Below are positions 25,088 through 34,244 of a stretch of 64,000 nucleotides of DNA, one piece after another. The notes beneath the pieces are model-generated. The model made no database searches. It had not been told where the DNA came from and saw only the letters and a list, made by a program, of their open reading frames with translations. Made by a program: the position numbers and the translations under genes. Each line of letters opens with the position of its first letter. The stretch's first letter is position 1. The DNA is from Desulfovermiculus halophilus DSM 18834 (GTDB lineage: Bacteria > Desulfobacterota > Desulfovibrionia > Desulfovibrionales > Desulfothermaceae): positions 1-64,000 of the forward strand of contig NZ_JIAK01000015.1 of the NCBI RefSeq assembly GCF_000620765.1. The letters are read 5' to 3'.

Positions 25088-25843
25088 ATGATGGATGACC
25101 ACGGGTTTCACATTTTCGGCAGGCAGGCGGTGATGGAAGCCCTGCATCGGGCCCCGGAGACCCTGGAGGCAGTCCTGATCCAGGAAAACCGGAAAAAGGA
25201 CGTCCAGCCGGTTCTCGCCTTGTGTCGAGAGGCCGGGGTCAAGTTCCAGTTCGTTCCCAAGTCCAAGCTGGACGGCCTGAGCAAAGGGGCGCATCAGGGA
25301 TACGGGGCGAAATGTTTTCAACCGGGATTCGTTTCCTCCCTGGAGCTGATCGAGTCGGCCCCCAAAGCACGGCTCCCGGTGATTGTAGCCCTGGACCAAG
25401 TCCAGGACAGCGGAAACGTGGGGACGTTGGCCCGGAGCGTCTATGCCCTGGGCGGATGCGGCCTGGCCCTTATGCGCCACAGGGGGGCATCGTTGGGGCA
25501 ACGGGCACATAAGGCGGCTTCCGGGGCACTGTCCATGCTCCCTATTGCCCGGATTACAAACATGGCAAGATTCCTCGCGACTTGTCAAGACCGAAATATC
25601 GGGACCTACTATGCGGGCACGGATGAACGCTGCCGGAGCATTTTCGCCACCGAGATCATATGGCCGGCGGTGCTGGTCCTGGGCAATGAAGAGAAAGGGG
25701 TCCGGCCCCTGGTGGCCAAATCCTGCACGGCCGGGGTGACCCTGCCCATGTCCGGGGCCTTTGACTCGTTAAATGTTGCCCAGGCCGGGAGCATGCTGCT
25801 GGCCGAGTTCCTGCGGCAGCATCTGGCCCAGCAGGAGTCGTGA
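25088..25843 (+). CDS. rlmB: SpoU-family rRNA 2'-O-methyltransferase (RlmB-like)
   Basis: TrmH/SpoU methyltransferase with a trefoil-knot fold, 251 residues. A short N-terminal substrate-binding domain (HIFGRQAVMEAL) is followed by motif 1 VIVALDQVQDSGNVGTLARSV, motif 2 AVLVLGNEEKGVRPLV and motif 3 LPMSGAFDSLNVAQAGSMLLAE. RlmB (23S rRNA Gm2251) is the best family match, but paralogues such as TrmH cannot be excluded by eye. AGGAG lies 10 bases before the ATG at 25088. It is divergent from mltD by 30 bases. Confidence 0.85.
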   Translation: MMDDHGFHIFGRQAVMEALHRAPETLEAVLIQENRKKDVQPVLALCREAGVKFQFVPKSKLDGLSKGAHQGYGAKCFQPGFVSSLELIESAPKARLPVIVALDQVQDSGNVGTLARSVYALGGCGLALMRHRGASLGQRAHKAASGALSMLPIARITNMARFLATCQDRNIGTYYAGTDERCRSIFATEIIWPAVLVLGNEEKGVRPLVAKSCTAGVTLPMSGAFDSLNVAQAGSMLLAEFLRQHLAQQES

Positions 25844-25869
25844 AGGTAAAGGGAAAGAAGGCAGCGGCC

Positions 25870-26571
25870 TCAATTTAAGTCCCGGGCTCCAAAGATGGAA
25901 GTCCCTATGCGAAGCAGGGTGGCTCCTTCTTCCACGGCTGCCGGGTAATCACCGCTCATGCCCATGGACAGATGAGGAAGGGCGTGCCCCAGTTCGTTTT
26001 CCAGCTGAGAGCGGAGCTGAGCCAATCGGCGGAAGAAAGGCCTGGCCCGCTCCTGATCGTCGAAAAAGGGGGGCATGCACATCAGGCCCTGGATGTCAAG
26101 GCCGGGCAGGGCATCGATCTCCCGGGAGGCGGGGATGAGATCCGCCTCCGGGATCCCGCCTTTCTGGTCTTCCCCGGCCAGGTTGACCTGCAAAAGGACT
26201 GCCTGGACCACGGAATGCTTTGCACAGTTATGGTCCAGGGCCTGGGCGGTCTTCACCCGGTCCAGGGAGTGGATGAGGTGGAATCGGCCGGGGAGGAACT
26301 TGGCCTTATTGGATTGCAGGCGGCCGATGAAGTGCCAGCGCATATTGAGGTCAGCGAGCTCCTCCTGTTTGTCCAGGGCTTCCTGAACGTAGTTTTCGCC
26401 GAAATCCAGATGTCCGGCCTGGGCCAGGACTCGCACGGACCGGGCCGGATGTGTCTTGGACACGGCGACAAGGGTAATCTCCTCCGGATTGCGTCCGCAG
26501 TTCCGCGCACTTTGGACTATTCTGCCGCGGATGTTTTCCCAGCGGTCGATGATGTCCTTTGCAGCGTCCAT
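25870..26571 (-). CDS. PLP homeostasis protein, YggS family
   Basis: A 233-residue pyridoxal-phosphate-binding protein without known catalysis, thought to buffer PLP. The cofactor lysine lies in LVAVSKTHPA (about residue 40), followed by FGENYVQEALDKQEEL, WHFIGRLQSNKAK and the phosphate-binding end LSMGMSGDYPAAVEEGATLLRIGTSIFG. The start at 26571 has GGAGGAGCT directly upstream. It follows era by 80 bases in the same direction. Confidence 0.94.
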   Translation of the reverse strand: MDAAKDIIDRWENIRGRIVQSARNCGRNPEEITLVAVSKTHPARSVRVLAQAGHLDFGENYVQEALDKQEELADLNMRWHFIGRLQSNKAKFLPGRFHLIHSLDRVKTAQALDHNCAKHSVVQAVLLQVNLAGEDQKGGIPEADLIPASREIDALPGLDIQGLMCMPPFFDDQERARPFFRRLAQLRSQLENELGHALPHLSMGMSGDYPAAVEEGATLLRIGTSIFGARDLN

Positions 26572-26651
26572 AGCTCCTCCGAGTGCAGTGTCTGCATGTC
26601 CGGGTGCGTCCCGGGCGTGCAGGATATCGCTTTCCCGAAAGTGGGTTCCTC

Positions 26652-27584
26652 TCAGCCAGTGAGTTCGGGGAGAAACTGGAGGACGAAATTGCGGTCTTCC
26701 GTCCATCTCGGCTTGACCTTGACCCACAGCTGAAGATGGATATGCATGTCCGCAAGATCTTCCAGTTCCTCCCTGGCCTGCTGGCCCACCTGCTTGAGCC
26801 GTTGCCCCCGCTGCCCGATGACAATGCCTTTATGGCTCTGTTTAGGGACGTAGATGACGGCGTGGATGGTGACCAGGTCCCGGGCGGGATCCTGGTCCCA
26901 CATCTCAATCCCGACCGCCAGGGAGTAGGGAAGCTCCCGTTCAAGGCTGAAAAACAGCTTTTCCCGGATGATTTCCGAGGCCAAAAACCGCATGGGCAGG
27001 GTGGAGAGCTGGTCATCGGGAAACATGGCCGGCCCTTCGGGAAGCAGGGGGGGGATTTGGGACAAAAGATGCTCAGTGTTGTCCCGGGCGGAGGCAGACA
27101 CGGGGATGATCTCTGCGCCGGGGAAGAGACGGCTCAACTGATCGATAATGGGCACAACAGCATTGCGGTTCTTGAGCAGATCGATCTTGTTGACTGCAAT
27201 CAGGAGGGGGATGCCCAATCCAGAGATCCTGGAGCGCATCAACTCCAGCTCGGAAAGGAAGCGGTCCGGTTTGGTTGCGGCCAGGAAAACGTCGCAGACC
27301 AGGATGGCCAGGTCTGCACCGGACAGGGCTTGCCAGGCCACCTGGACCACCAGAGAGTTCATTCTGGAGGCCGGCTTGTGAATGCCCGGCGTGTCCAGAA
27401 ATACAATCTGCAAGCCGGGGCGGGTCAGGATGCCGCTGATTTGGTTGCGGGTGGTCTGCGGCTTGGGGGTGACAATGGCCAGCTTGTGGCCCAAAAAGGC
27501 GTTCAGCAAAGAGGACTTCCCGGCATTCGGGGGGCCGATAATGGCCACGAATCCACTTTTGCCCATATTTTCAGGTTGTTGCAT
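26652..27584 (-). CDS. era: GTPase Era
   Basis: Ribosome-assembly GTPase binding 16S rRNA, 310 residues. The G1 loop is GPPNAGKSSLLN (about residues 17-28), the switch region is PKPQTTRNQ, G3 is DTPGIHKP, G4 is NKID and G5 lies near PVSASARDN. The C-terminal KH domain contains GIVIGQRGQRLKQVGQQAREELE. It is transcribed away from topA across a shared 142-base promoter interval. Confidence 0.96.
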   Translation of the reverse strand: MQQPENMGKSGFVAIIGPPNAGKSSLLNAFLGHKLAIVTPKPQTTRNQISGILTRPGLQIVFLDTPGIHKPASRMNSLVVQVAWQALSGADLAILVCDVFLAATKPDRFLSELELMRSRISGLGIPLLIAVNKIDLLKNRNAVVPIIDQLSRLFPGAEIIPVSASARDNTEHLLSQIPPLLPEGPAMFPDDQLSTLPMRFLASEIIREKLFFSLERELPYSLAVGIEMWDQDPARDLVTIHAVIYVPKQSHKGIVIGQRGQRLKQVGQQAREELEDLADMHIHLQLWVKVKPRWTEDRNFVLQFLPELTG

Positions 27585-27643
27585 AATGGCTCAGTAAGAA
27601 CACAGCGGTGTACTGTTTGGCTGGTGGACTGGAGATGGAAAAG

Positions 27644-27671
27644 TTTTTAGTAAATATATCAGCTATGTCAA
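27644..27671 (-). promoter_or_regulatory. Probable promoter of era
   Basis: On the minus strand TTGACA (27671-27666) is followed after 16 bases by TAAAAA (27649-27644), about 60 bases before the era ATG. Confidence 0.45.
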
Positions 27672-27687
27672 TTGGTTATAGAAAAGG

Positions 27688-27716
27688 TTGCGCTCGATAC
27701 GCGAAGAACGTATAGC
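27688..27716 (+). promoter_or_regulatory. Possible promoter of topA
   Basis: TTGCGC (27688-27693), 17 bases, then TATAGC (27711-27716). Initiation near 27723 would leave only a few untranslated bases before the topA ATG at 27727, which also lacks a ribosome site. Confidence 0.35.
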
Positions 27717-27726
27717 CCCGGGTATT

Positions 27727-30051
27727 ATGAGTAAAGATTTAATAATCGTCGAGTCCCCGGCCAAAGTCAAGACCATCTCCAAGTTCTTGGGACGGGACTA
27801 TCTGGTGGAGGCCTCGGTCGGCCATGTGCGGGATCTGCCCGGCAACAAGCTGGGGGTGGATGAAGACAACGACTTCAGGCCTCAGTATCAGGTCCTGTCC
27901 GGAAAACAAAAGGTGGTCAGCAAGCTGAGAAAGGCTGCGAACCAGGCCGAGCAGGTCTTTCTTGCCCCGGACCCGGACCGGGAGGGGGAGGCTATCGCCT
28001 GGCACGTGGCCGAGTTGATCAAGTCGGCGAACTCCAACATCCACCGCATCCAGTTCAACGAGATCACCGCCGGTGCGGTCAGGGACGCCCTCAAGCATCC
28101 CAGGCAGCTGGACGATCGTCTGTTTCAGTCCCAGCAGGCCAGACGGATTCTGGATCGTCTGGTGGGATACAAGATTTCCCCGCTGCTCTGGCAAAAAGTC
28201 AAGCGGGGCATCTCTGCGGGCCGGGTCCAGTCAGTGGCCCTGCGCCTGATAGTGGAGCGGGAAAAAGAGCGCCAGGCCTTTGTTCCTGAAGAGTACTGGG
28301 TGTTTAAGGCCAGCCTTCGAGCTGAGACACTGCCCGAATTTGAGGCTGAGCTGTGGAAGATCAACGGCGCGAAGGCCAAGGTCGGCACTCAGGAGCAGGC
28401 TGAGGATCTGGCCGCCAAGGTGTCCGCTGCTTCGTTTCAAGTCCAGGAGATCAAGGAGAAGGAGCGGAGCAAGCAGCCCAAACCCCCGTTCATCACCTCC
28501 AGCCTGCAGCAGGAGGCCAGCAACAGACATAACTTTTCGGCCAAGCAAACCATGGCTCTGGCCCAGCAGCTCTACGAAGGGGTCGACTTGGGGTCCAGGG
28601 GAACCACCGCCCTGATTACCTACATGCGGACCGACTCGGTGCGGATCTCCAAGGAGGCCAGAGACGGGGCCAAGGAATGGATACTTTCCAATATGGGCCA
28701 GGACTATTATCCGCCCAAGCCCCGGACCTTCAAGAGCAAGGGGTCGGCGCAGGACGCCCACGAAGCCATCCGGCCGGTCGATGTATCCATCCACCCGGAC
28801 CAGGTCCGGTCCTATCTGACCCGGCAGCAGTATCAGCTCTACAAGCTTATCTGGCTCAGATTCATGGCTTCCCAGATGGCGGCGGCCAAGTTCTGGGACA
28901 CGACAGTTACTGTCCGGGCCGAAAACACCCTGTGGCGGGCCAAGGGAGAACGCCTTACCTTTCCCGGGTTCATGAGCCTGTATGTCCCGGAAGACCAGAA
29001 GAAGGAGGTCCAGCTTCCGCCTATGACTGAAGGCGAGGAGCTCTCCCTGCAGAAGCTGTCCAAGGAGCAAAAGTTCACCCAGCCTCCGAACAGGTTCACC
29101 GAGGCCTCCCTGGTCCGCAAGCTGGAAGACGAGGGTATCGGCCGGCCGTCCACCTATGCCCAGATCATCAGCACCCTTCGGGACAGGGACTATGTTCGGA
29201 TGGAAGGCAGGCAGTTCCTCCCCACGGAACTGGGCTATACAGTCAATGACCTGTTGGTGGCCCATTTCTCCCAGCTCATGGACGTGGGGTTCACCGCCCA
29301 GATGGAGAATCAGCTGGATCAGGTGGCCACCGGGGAGCAGGATTGGCTTGCCCTCCTCCGCCGGTTTACTCAGGATTTCAATCCCACCCTGGACAAGGCC
29401 AAGCAGGAGATGTCCGAAGTCAAGTCCGGGATTCCGACGGAGGTGACCTGCGAGAAGTGCGGGCGGCCCATGGTGATCAAGTTCGGCAAGAACGGGGAGT
29501 TTCTGGCCTGCAGCGGGTATCCGGAATGTACCAACACCTCGAACTTTGCCCGGGACGAGCAAGGGGCAATCCAGCTGGTCGCGCCGCCCCCTCAAGAGCA
29601 GACCAAAGTGGGCACCTGCCCCAAGTGCGGCTCTGACCTGGTGCTCAAAAAGGCCCGGACCGGGAGCCGGTTCATTGCCTGCTCCAGCTACCCAAAATGC
29701 AAGTACGCCCAGCCTTTCGGGACCGGTGTGCCGTGTCCCCAGGAAGACTGCCCCGGGGAGCTGGTGGAAAAGAGCTCCAAGCGGGGCAAGGTGTTCTACG
29801 CCTGCGATCAGTACCCCAAATGTTCCTATGCGGTCTGGGATTATCCGGTGCAGGAGCCCTGCCCCAAATGCGAGAGCCCGATCCTGGTCCGGAAAACGAC
29901 CAAGGCCCGGGGCGAGCACTTGGCCTGCCCCAATCGGAGCTGCTCCTACTGGCGGAAGCTGGAAGATGACGCTGAGGGACAGGCTTCAGAAGATGGGGAG
30001 GCGGACTCCGGGGATGGAGAAGGGAAAAAGGCCGCGGGCCGCACTTCCTGA
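27727..30051 (+). CDS. topA: DNA topoisomerase I
   Basis: Type IA topoisomerase relaxing negative supercoils, 774 residues. The TOPRIM domain starts DLIIVESPAKVKTI and holds the acidic triad region APDPDREGEA (residues 80-89). The active-site tyrosine is Y299 in TALITYMRTDSVRIS. Four C-terminal zinc fingers follow, beginning CEKC, CPKC, CPQEDC and CPKC, each with a second cysteine pair about 20 residues on; the last one ends CPNRSC. An alanine- and acid-rich tail closes the protein. The ATG at 27727 matches the family start, although no ribosome site is visible. Confidence 0.96.
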   Translation: MSKDLIIVESPAKVKTISKFLGRDYLVEASVGHVRDLPGNKLGVDEDNDFRPQYQVLSGKQKVVSKLRKAANQAEQVFLAPDPDREGEAIAWHVAELIKSANSNIHRIQFNEITAGAVRDALKHPRQLDDRLFQSQQARRILDRLVGYKISPLLWQKVKRGISAGRVQSVALRLIVEREKERQAFVPEEYWVFKASLRAETLPEFEAELWKINGAKAKVGTQEQAEDLAAKVSAASFQVQEIKEKERSKQPKPPFITSSLQQEASNRHNFSAKQTMALAQQLYEGVDLGSRGTTALITYMRTDSVRISKEARDGAKEWILSNMGQDYYPPKPRTFKSKGSAQDAHEAIRPVDVSIHPDQVRSYLTRQQYQLYKLIWLRFMASQMAAAKFWDTTVTVRAENTLWRAKGERLTFPGFMSLYVPEDQKKEVQLPPMTEGEELSLQKLSKEQKFTQPPNRFTEASLVRKLEDEGIGRPSTYAQIISTLRDRDYVRMEGRQFLPTELGYTVNDLLVAHFSQLMDVGFTAQMENQLDQVATGEQDWLALLRRFTQDFNPTLDKAKQEMSEVKSGIPTEVTCEKCGRPMVIKFGKNGEFLACSGYPECTNTSNFARDEQGAIQLVAPPPQEQTKVGTCPKCGSDLVLKKARTGSRFIACSSYPKCKYAQPFGTGVPCPQEDCPGELVEKSSKRGKVFYACDQYPKCSYAVWDYPVQEPCPKCESPILVRKTTKARGEHLACPNRSCSYWRKLEDDAEGQASEDGEADSGDGEGKKAAGRTS

Positions 30052-30171
30052 GCAGAAAGGCCCAAGGCCGGTAGAGGGGGGCGGGGTATATGAAGCCAGG
30101 TCAGCGAGGTCCGGGCACTGGGAGCTTGTGTCTGCCTCGATTTCCGGGTGCCGGGCCTGGGGCACACTCCA

Positions 30172-31389
30172 TCATCGCGGGGCGTCCTGGTCCCGCAGAC
30201 CCAGAAAATAGAGGATGCCGTCCAGCCCCACATTGCTGATGGACTGCTTGGCCCCCTGCCGGACCAAGGGCTTGGCGTGAAAGGCTATGCCCAGACCGGC
30301 GGCGTTGAGCATAGGCAGATCGTTTGCCCCGTCCCCCACTGCGACGACCTGATGCATGTTCAGGCCCTTGGAATCCGCGAGGCGCTGCAGGAGCTCAGCC
30401 TTGCGCGGGCCATCCACGATCTCTCCCTTCAGCCTCCCGGTGAGCCGCCCGGCTTCCATCTCCAGCTCATTGGCGAAGACGTAATCCAGGCCCAGCTGCT
30501 GCTGGAGGTAGGAGCCGAAATAGGTAAATCCTCCGGAAATGACCGCAACGGTGTAGCCCAGGCGCTTGAGGCTGGAGATGAGCCTGGATGCACCCTGGGC
30601 CAGGGGCATGCGCTGGGCCACCTGGTCCAGGATCGCAACATCCAAGCCCTTGAGCAGGGAGACCCGTTCCCGCAGGCTGGTTTGAAAGTCGAGCTCTCCC
30701 TGCATGGCTTTGGCGGTTATGGCTGAGACCTCCTCCCCCACCCCGGCTTCCCTGGCCAGCTCGTCAATCACCTCGGTCTGGATCAGAGTGGAGTCCATGT
30801 CAAAGGCAATAAGCCGACGCTGGCGACGGAATGGGCTCTCCTCCTGCAAAGCCAGATCTATGCCGTCCTGGTGGGAGAGATGCAATAGCGCGTTGCGCAC
30901 CATATGCATGTCCAGGGGATGGCCGTGGAGGACGAACTCTATGCAGGCCATGCTCGGGTGGACCGTCCCCCGGGGCGAGTCCAGATAGGACAGCCGCTGC
31001 ATGGATACGATGTCCAGCCCGTGCTCGGAGACCAGCTCGGCCACTTGATGGATATGCAGTGCACTGATGCGGTGGCTGAGGAGGGTGATGATGCTTTTCG
31101 AGCCTTCCTGGGCCTGGACCCACCGTTCGTAGTCCTCCTGGGAGATCTTGCCGAATTCAAGGTGCAGGCTGTGGGTCTTGGCGGTTTGGAGCAGGGCTGC
31201 AAACAGGTCGTCCGGATACCCCGGGGGATGAAGTTCAATGAGCAGGGCCATGCTCAGCCAGTCGTGGATAACCGCCTCGGAGATGTCCAGGATGTGCGCC
31301 TTGTACTGGCTCAAGGTCCGGGTGATGTTCTGGACCAGGCTGGTTTGGTTCGGGCCGCTCAGGGAAATGGAATACAGTTGTCCTGACAT
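30172..31389 (-). CDS. serB: Phosphoserine phosphatase with N-terminal ACT domains
   Basis: Last step of serine biosynthesis. It has 405 residues. Two ACT-like regulatory domains fill residues 1-185 (first opening YSISLSGPNQTSLVQNI, second ISALHIHQVAELVSEHGLDI), and the HAD domain has the nucleophile motif FDMDST (D197, D199). SGGFTYF and GDGANDLPML complete the catalytic motifs. The ACT pair suggests amino-acid feedback. The ATG at 31389 is chosen because the ACT domain starts there; no strong ribosome site precedes it. Confidence 0.93.
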   Translation of the reverse strand: MSGQLYSISLSGPNQTSLVQNITRTLSQYKAHILDISEAVIHDWLSMALLIELHPPGYPDDLFAALLQTAKTHSLHLEFGKISQEDYERWVQAQEGSKSIITLLSHRISALHIHQVAELVSEHGLDIVSMQRLSYLDSPRGTVHPSMACIEFVLHGHPLDMHMVRNALLHLSHQDGIDLALQEESPFRRQRRLIAFDMDSTLIQTEVIDELAREAGVGEEVSAITAKAMQGELDFQTSLRERVSLLKGLDVAILDQVAQRMPLAQGASRLISSLKRLGYTVAVISGGFTYFGSYLQQQLGLDYVFANELEMEAGRLTGRLKGEIVDGPRKAELLQRLADSKGLNMHQVVAVGDGANDLPMLNAAGLGIAFHAKPLVRQGAKQSISNVGLDGILYFLGLRDQDAPR

Positions 31390-31552
31390 GGCATTTGCTA
31401 TGGTTTGGGTCCGCAAAGAGGGTGTATTTTCATCTCGCACTTGATCGATCCGCCGGCAAAGATGCTGTTTTCCGTTCCCTTCCACGCCGGGGAAAGAGCG
31501 GCCGGACAGGGGACTGGTCCACAAACCCGGGTTTTACGGTAACGGGGCGCTT

Positions 31553-32752
31553 TCATTCGTGTACGCGGCTTGAGTCTGCCAGGTCGCAGACAGCTGCTTT
31601 GAGCCGATCCAGGGCCTGGACCAGGCTCCTGTCGTCCAGGGCATAAGAAATGCGCACGCAGCGGTCGTCGCCAAAGGCACCTCCAGGGACCAGGGCTACC
31701 TTGGCCTTTTCCAGCAGAAAAGTGCAAAGGGCGGTGGAGTCCGGGATCACTGGGGAGTACAGTGTGTCCATGCGGGGGAAAAGGTAAAAGGCACCGTCCG
31801 GCTCGGGGCAGGAGATGCCGGGCCAGGAGGCGATGTGCTCCAAGGCCAGGTCGCGCCGTCTTTGAAACACCTCCCGCTGCTCCTGGAGGAAGTCTGTGGG
31901 GCCTTGAAGTGCTGCCACTGCCGCTTTTTGGACCAAGACGCAGACATTGGAGGTGCTTTGCCCCTGGATGGTGCTCAGCTTGGCGATCAGGTCCGGATGG
32001 GCCAGAACATAGCCCATGCGCCATCCGGTCATGGCGAAGGACTTGGACAGCCCGTTGCAGACAGCTACGTGCATCGGGTGTTTTTGAAGCCATTTCCCGG
32101 CCGTTGCCGGTTCAGCCGGGGGATAGACCAGCTGGTCATAGATCTCGTCGGATATGACAAAGACATCATTGTCCACGGCCCAGGATATGATGTCATCGAT
32201 TTCGGCCTGGGTGTAATGGCTTCCGGTGGGGTTGGAGGGTGTGTTCAGAACCAGGATGCGGGTCCTGTCGGTGAGCAGGGGCTGGAGGTCCGAGGGCGTT
32301 ATCCGAAAGTTCCGGTCCGGGCTGGACGGGACCACAACCGGGTTACCTTGGGCCAAGGCGACCATATCCGGATAGCTGACCCAATAGGGGGCGGGAATGA
32401 GCACCTCGTCCCCGGGGTCCAACAGGCACTGAAAGAGGCTGTACAGGCCTTGTTTGCCTCCATTGGTGGCAATGGTCATGTTGGGTGTGAGGGTGTGTCC
32501 GTACTGTTTTGAGCAATAGCCGGCCACGGCCTGGCGGAGCTCGGGCAGCCCGGGAACCGGGGTGTAACGGACAAACCCCTGGTCTATGGCATCTTTGGCT
32601 GCCTGCAGCACGTGCTTGGGGGGCTGAAAATCAGGCTCGCCCGCGGCCAGGCTGATGATTTCCTGCCCCTGGGCCTTGAGCTCAGCCGCCTTGGCGTTGA
32701 TGCTCAAGGTGGCTGAAGGCTTGACTGCGAGGATTCGTTGGGACAAATGCAT
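31553..32752 (-). CDS. Pyridoxal-phosphate aminotransferase, class I (aspartate type)
   Basis: Fold-type I aminotransferase of subgroup I-beta, 399 residues. AAGEPDFQPPKHV binds substrate. Strand motifs LVLNTPSNPTGSHYT and VFVISDEIYDQLVY supply the Asn and Asp/Tyr ligands of PLP. The Schiff-base lysine is in NGLSKSFAMTGWRMGY, and the carboxylate-binding arginine is in DDRCVRISYA. Aspartate transamination is most likely; prephenate or other activities occur in this subgroup. AGGAG lies nine bases before the ATG at 32752. Divergent from the LysO pair. Confidence 0.9.
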   Translation of the reverse strand: MHLSQRILAVKPSATLSINAKAAELKAQGQEIISLAAGEPDFQPPKHVLQAAKDAIDQGFVRYTPVPGLPELRQAVAGYCSKQYGHTLTPNMTIATNGGKQGLYSLFQCLLDPGDEVLIPAPYWVSYPDMVALAQGNPVVVPSSPDRNFRITPSDLQPLLTDRTRILVLNTPSNPTGSHYTQAEIDDIISWAVDNDVFVISDEIYDQLVYPPAEPATAGKWLQKHPMHVAVCNGLSKSFAMTGWRMGYVLAHPDLIAKLSTIQGQSTSNVCVLVQKAAVAALQGPTDFLQEQREVFQRRRDLALEHIASWPGISCPEPDGAFYLFPRMDTLYSPVIPDSTALCTFLLEKAKVALVPGGAFGDDRCVRISYALDDRSLVQALDRLKAAVCDLADSSRVHE

Positions 32753-32883
32753 ACCACCCATCTCCTATGATCGCTGACACTGAACGGAATATGCCTCGTA
32801 AACTCCGTGGCCCGATCCGGATTGTGGATCCGGCCAACCGGGCGCGGAAGGCAAAGCTGTATTGTCTCCCCCTGCAACCCGAT

Positions 32884-32912
32884 AGCATACGTGCATATGC
32901 GATTTCAGGCAA
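32884..32912 (-). promoter_or_regulatory. Possible promoter of the aminotransferase gene
   Basis: Minus strand TTGCCT (32912-32907), 17 bases, TATGCT (32889-32884). It would give a leader of about 125 bases. The surrounding 243-base interval also contains an imperfect GATCCGGAT-type inverted repeat near 32815-32835. Confidence 0.4.
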
Positions 32913-32995
32913 CAAATCCAGTCCCGGTTTGCCAGACAGAAGCGCATGTGCTACAGCCCCTGTCCACCTCATCGCCGGAACCATACGGAGGGACC

Positions 32996-33277
32996 ATGGC
33001 TTGGATACTGCTGTTTTTTGTCGCCGGCATTGCGCTGGGCAGCCTCTTGGGGCATAAACACCGATTCATGCGCAGCATAGGGAGGCTGAGCGAGGGCCTG
33101 GTCCTCCTCCTTTTGTTTCTTTTGGGTGCGGTCATAGGCTCAAATGATCAAGTCATGGGCCATCTCTGGGGATTGGGTTGGAACGCGCTTATCCTGGCCG
33201 CAGGATCCATCCTGGGCAGCCTGATCCTGTCCAAGCCCGTGGAGCATCTCTTGCCTGGAGATATCCATGAAGGGTAG
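32996..33277 (+). CDS. LysO-family transporter, N-terminal half
   Basis: A 93-residue membrane protein with three hydrophobic segments (about residues 2-18, 33-50 and 60-80). It corresponds to the N-terminal part of the lysine exporter LysO/YbjE (DUF340). The next gene overlaps it by 11 bases and encodes the rest, so the transporter is split into two chains. GGAGGG precedes the ATG. Confidence 0.8.
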   Translation: MAWILLFFVAGIALGSLLGHKHRFMRSIGRLSEGLVLLLLFLLGAVIGSNDQVMGHLWGLGWNALILAAGSILGSLILSKPVEHLLPGDIHEG

Positions 33278-33866
33278 CCTCATTCTCCTTGGTGCCTTTG
33301 CTTTGGGGATTGTCAGCGGGTGGAGCCGGGTGTTGCCCGCGGATTTTCTGCAGGCCGGGCATGAACTGTATGTCCTGTTTGCCCTGCTGGTCTGTGTGGG
33401 GATGGGGATTGGAGCGGACAGGCGCTCGGTTCGAAGTCTGCTGCGGATGAATCTCCCCGGGCTGTTCCTTCCGGCTGCTGTGGTGGCCGGCTCCCTGCTC
33501 GGAGCGGGGGGCGTGGCCCTGGCCTGCGGCATCGCCACCCTCAGGGAGGGACTGGCTGTAGGGGCTGGGTTTGGGTACTACAGCCTGTCAAGCATCCTGA
33601 TTACCCAGCTGCACGGGGAAGAGCTGGGGGTCATCGCTTTGTTGTCCAATGTGTTCAGGGAGGTCCTCACCCTGGCCTTGGCCCCGGCCATATTCAGGCT
33701 GTGGGGTCCATTGGCCCCGATAGCCTGCGCAGGGGCGACCTCAATGGATACCACTCTGCCGGTTATTCACCGGCTGGTTGGGACCAGGCTCTCCCTGCTC
33801 TCCGTGATCAACGGCATCGTCCTCACCCTCCTGGTGCCGGTCCTGGTTCCCCTGCTCTTGGCCTGA
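33267..33866 (+). CDS. lysO: LysO-family transporter, C-terminal half
   Basis: A 199-residue membrane protein, about six hydrophobic helices. Conserved LysO features are CVGMGIGADRRSVRSL, GAGFGYYSLSSILI, ALLSNVFREVLTL and the acidic GATSMDTTLPVI segment. Exports lysine and toxic analogues in characterised members. It starts inside the preceding gene, and the two presumably form one transporter. Its last 126 bases are antisense to the MerR gene. Confidence 0.85.
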   Translation: MKGSLILLGAFALGIVSGWSRVLPADFLQAGHELYVLFALLVCVGMGIGADRRSVRSLLRMNLPGLFLPAAVVAGSLLGAGGVALACGIATLREGLAVGAGFGYYSLSSILITQLHGEELGVIALLSNVFREVLTLALAPAIFRLWGPLAPIACAGATSMDTTLPVIHRLVGTRLSLLSVINGIVLTLLVPVLVPLLLA

Positions 33867-34235
33867 GGGGGGTGTCTTCGAGGGCATCGCTGCCCTGGAC
33901 GAGGTAACCGAATCGGGCTGGAGAGGGCCGGAAAGGAGCGAGTGGCGGATGTCCAGCAGCTCCGTGTGGATGTCCGCGAGCATGTCCAACCAGTGGCTGT
34001 CCTGGTCCAGCTTGCGCCGGGCCCCGTCGATGGTCAGCCCGTGCTCGTACAGGAGGGTCTTGATTCGGCCGATGAGGCGCAAATGGTCGTCTGTGTACAA
34101 CCGCTGGCCCTTGGGGGTTCGGATCGGGCGCAACTGGGGGAACTCTGTTTCCCAAAAGCGGAGAACGTAGGGCTCAAGGCCCAGAAGCTGGGCTGCGTAC
34201 CCGATCTTGTAGGTCCGTTCCCCCCGGCTGGCCAT
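33741..34235 (-). CDS. MerR-family transcriptional regulator
   Basis: A 164-residue protein with an N-terminal winged-helix domain (residues 8-75): YKIGYAAQLLGLEPYVLRFWETEFPQL, then TPKGQRLYTDDHLRLIGRIKTLLYEHGLTIDGARRKL. This is the MerR form often found downstream of pheT in Desulfovibrionales. No metal-binding cysteines are visible, so the effector is unknown. The last ~42 residues are hydrophilic, low complexity and encoded antisense to the LysO gene. It follows pheT by 9 bases. Confidence 0.85.
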   Translation of the reverse strand: MASRGERTYKIGYAAQLLGLEPYVLRFWETEFPQLRPIRTPKGQRLYTDDHLRLIGRIKTLLYEHGLTIDGARRKLDQDSHWLDMLADIHTELLDIRHSLLSGPLQPDSVTSSRAAMPSKTPPSGQEQGNQDRHQEGEDDAVDHGEQGEPGPNQPVNNRQSGIH

Positions 34236-34244
34236 GTCCGTCCC

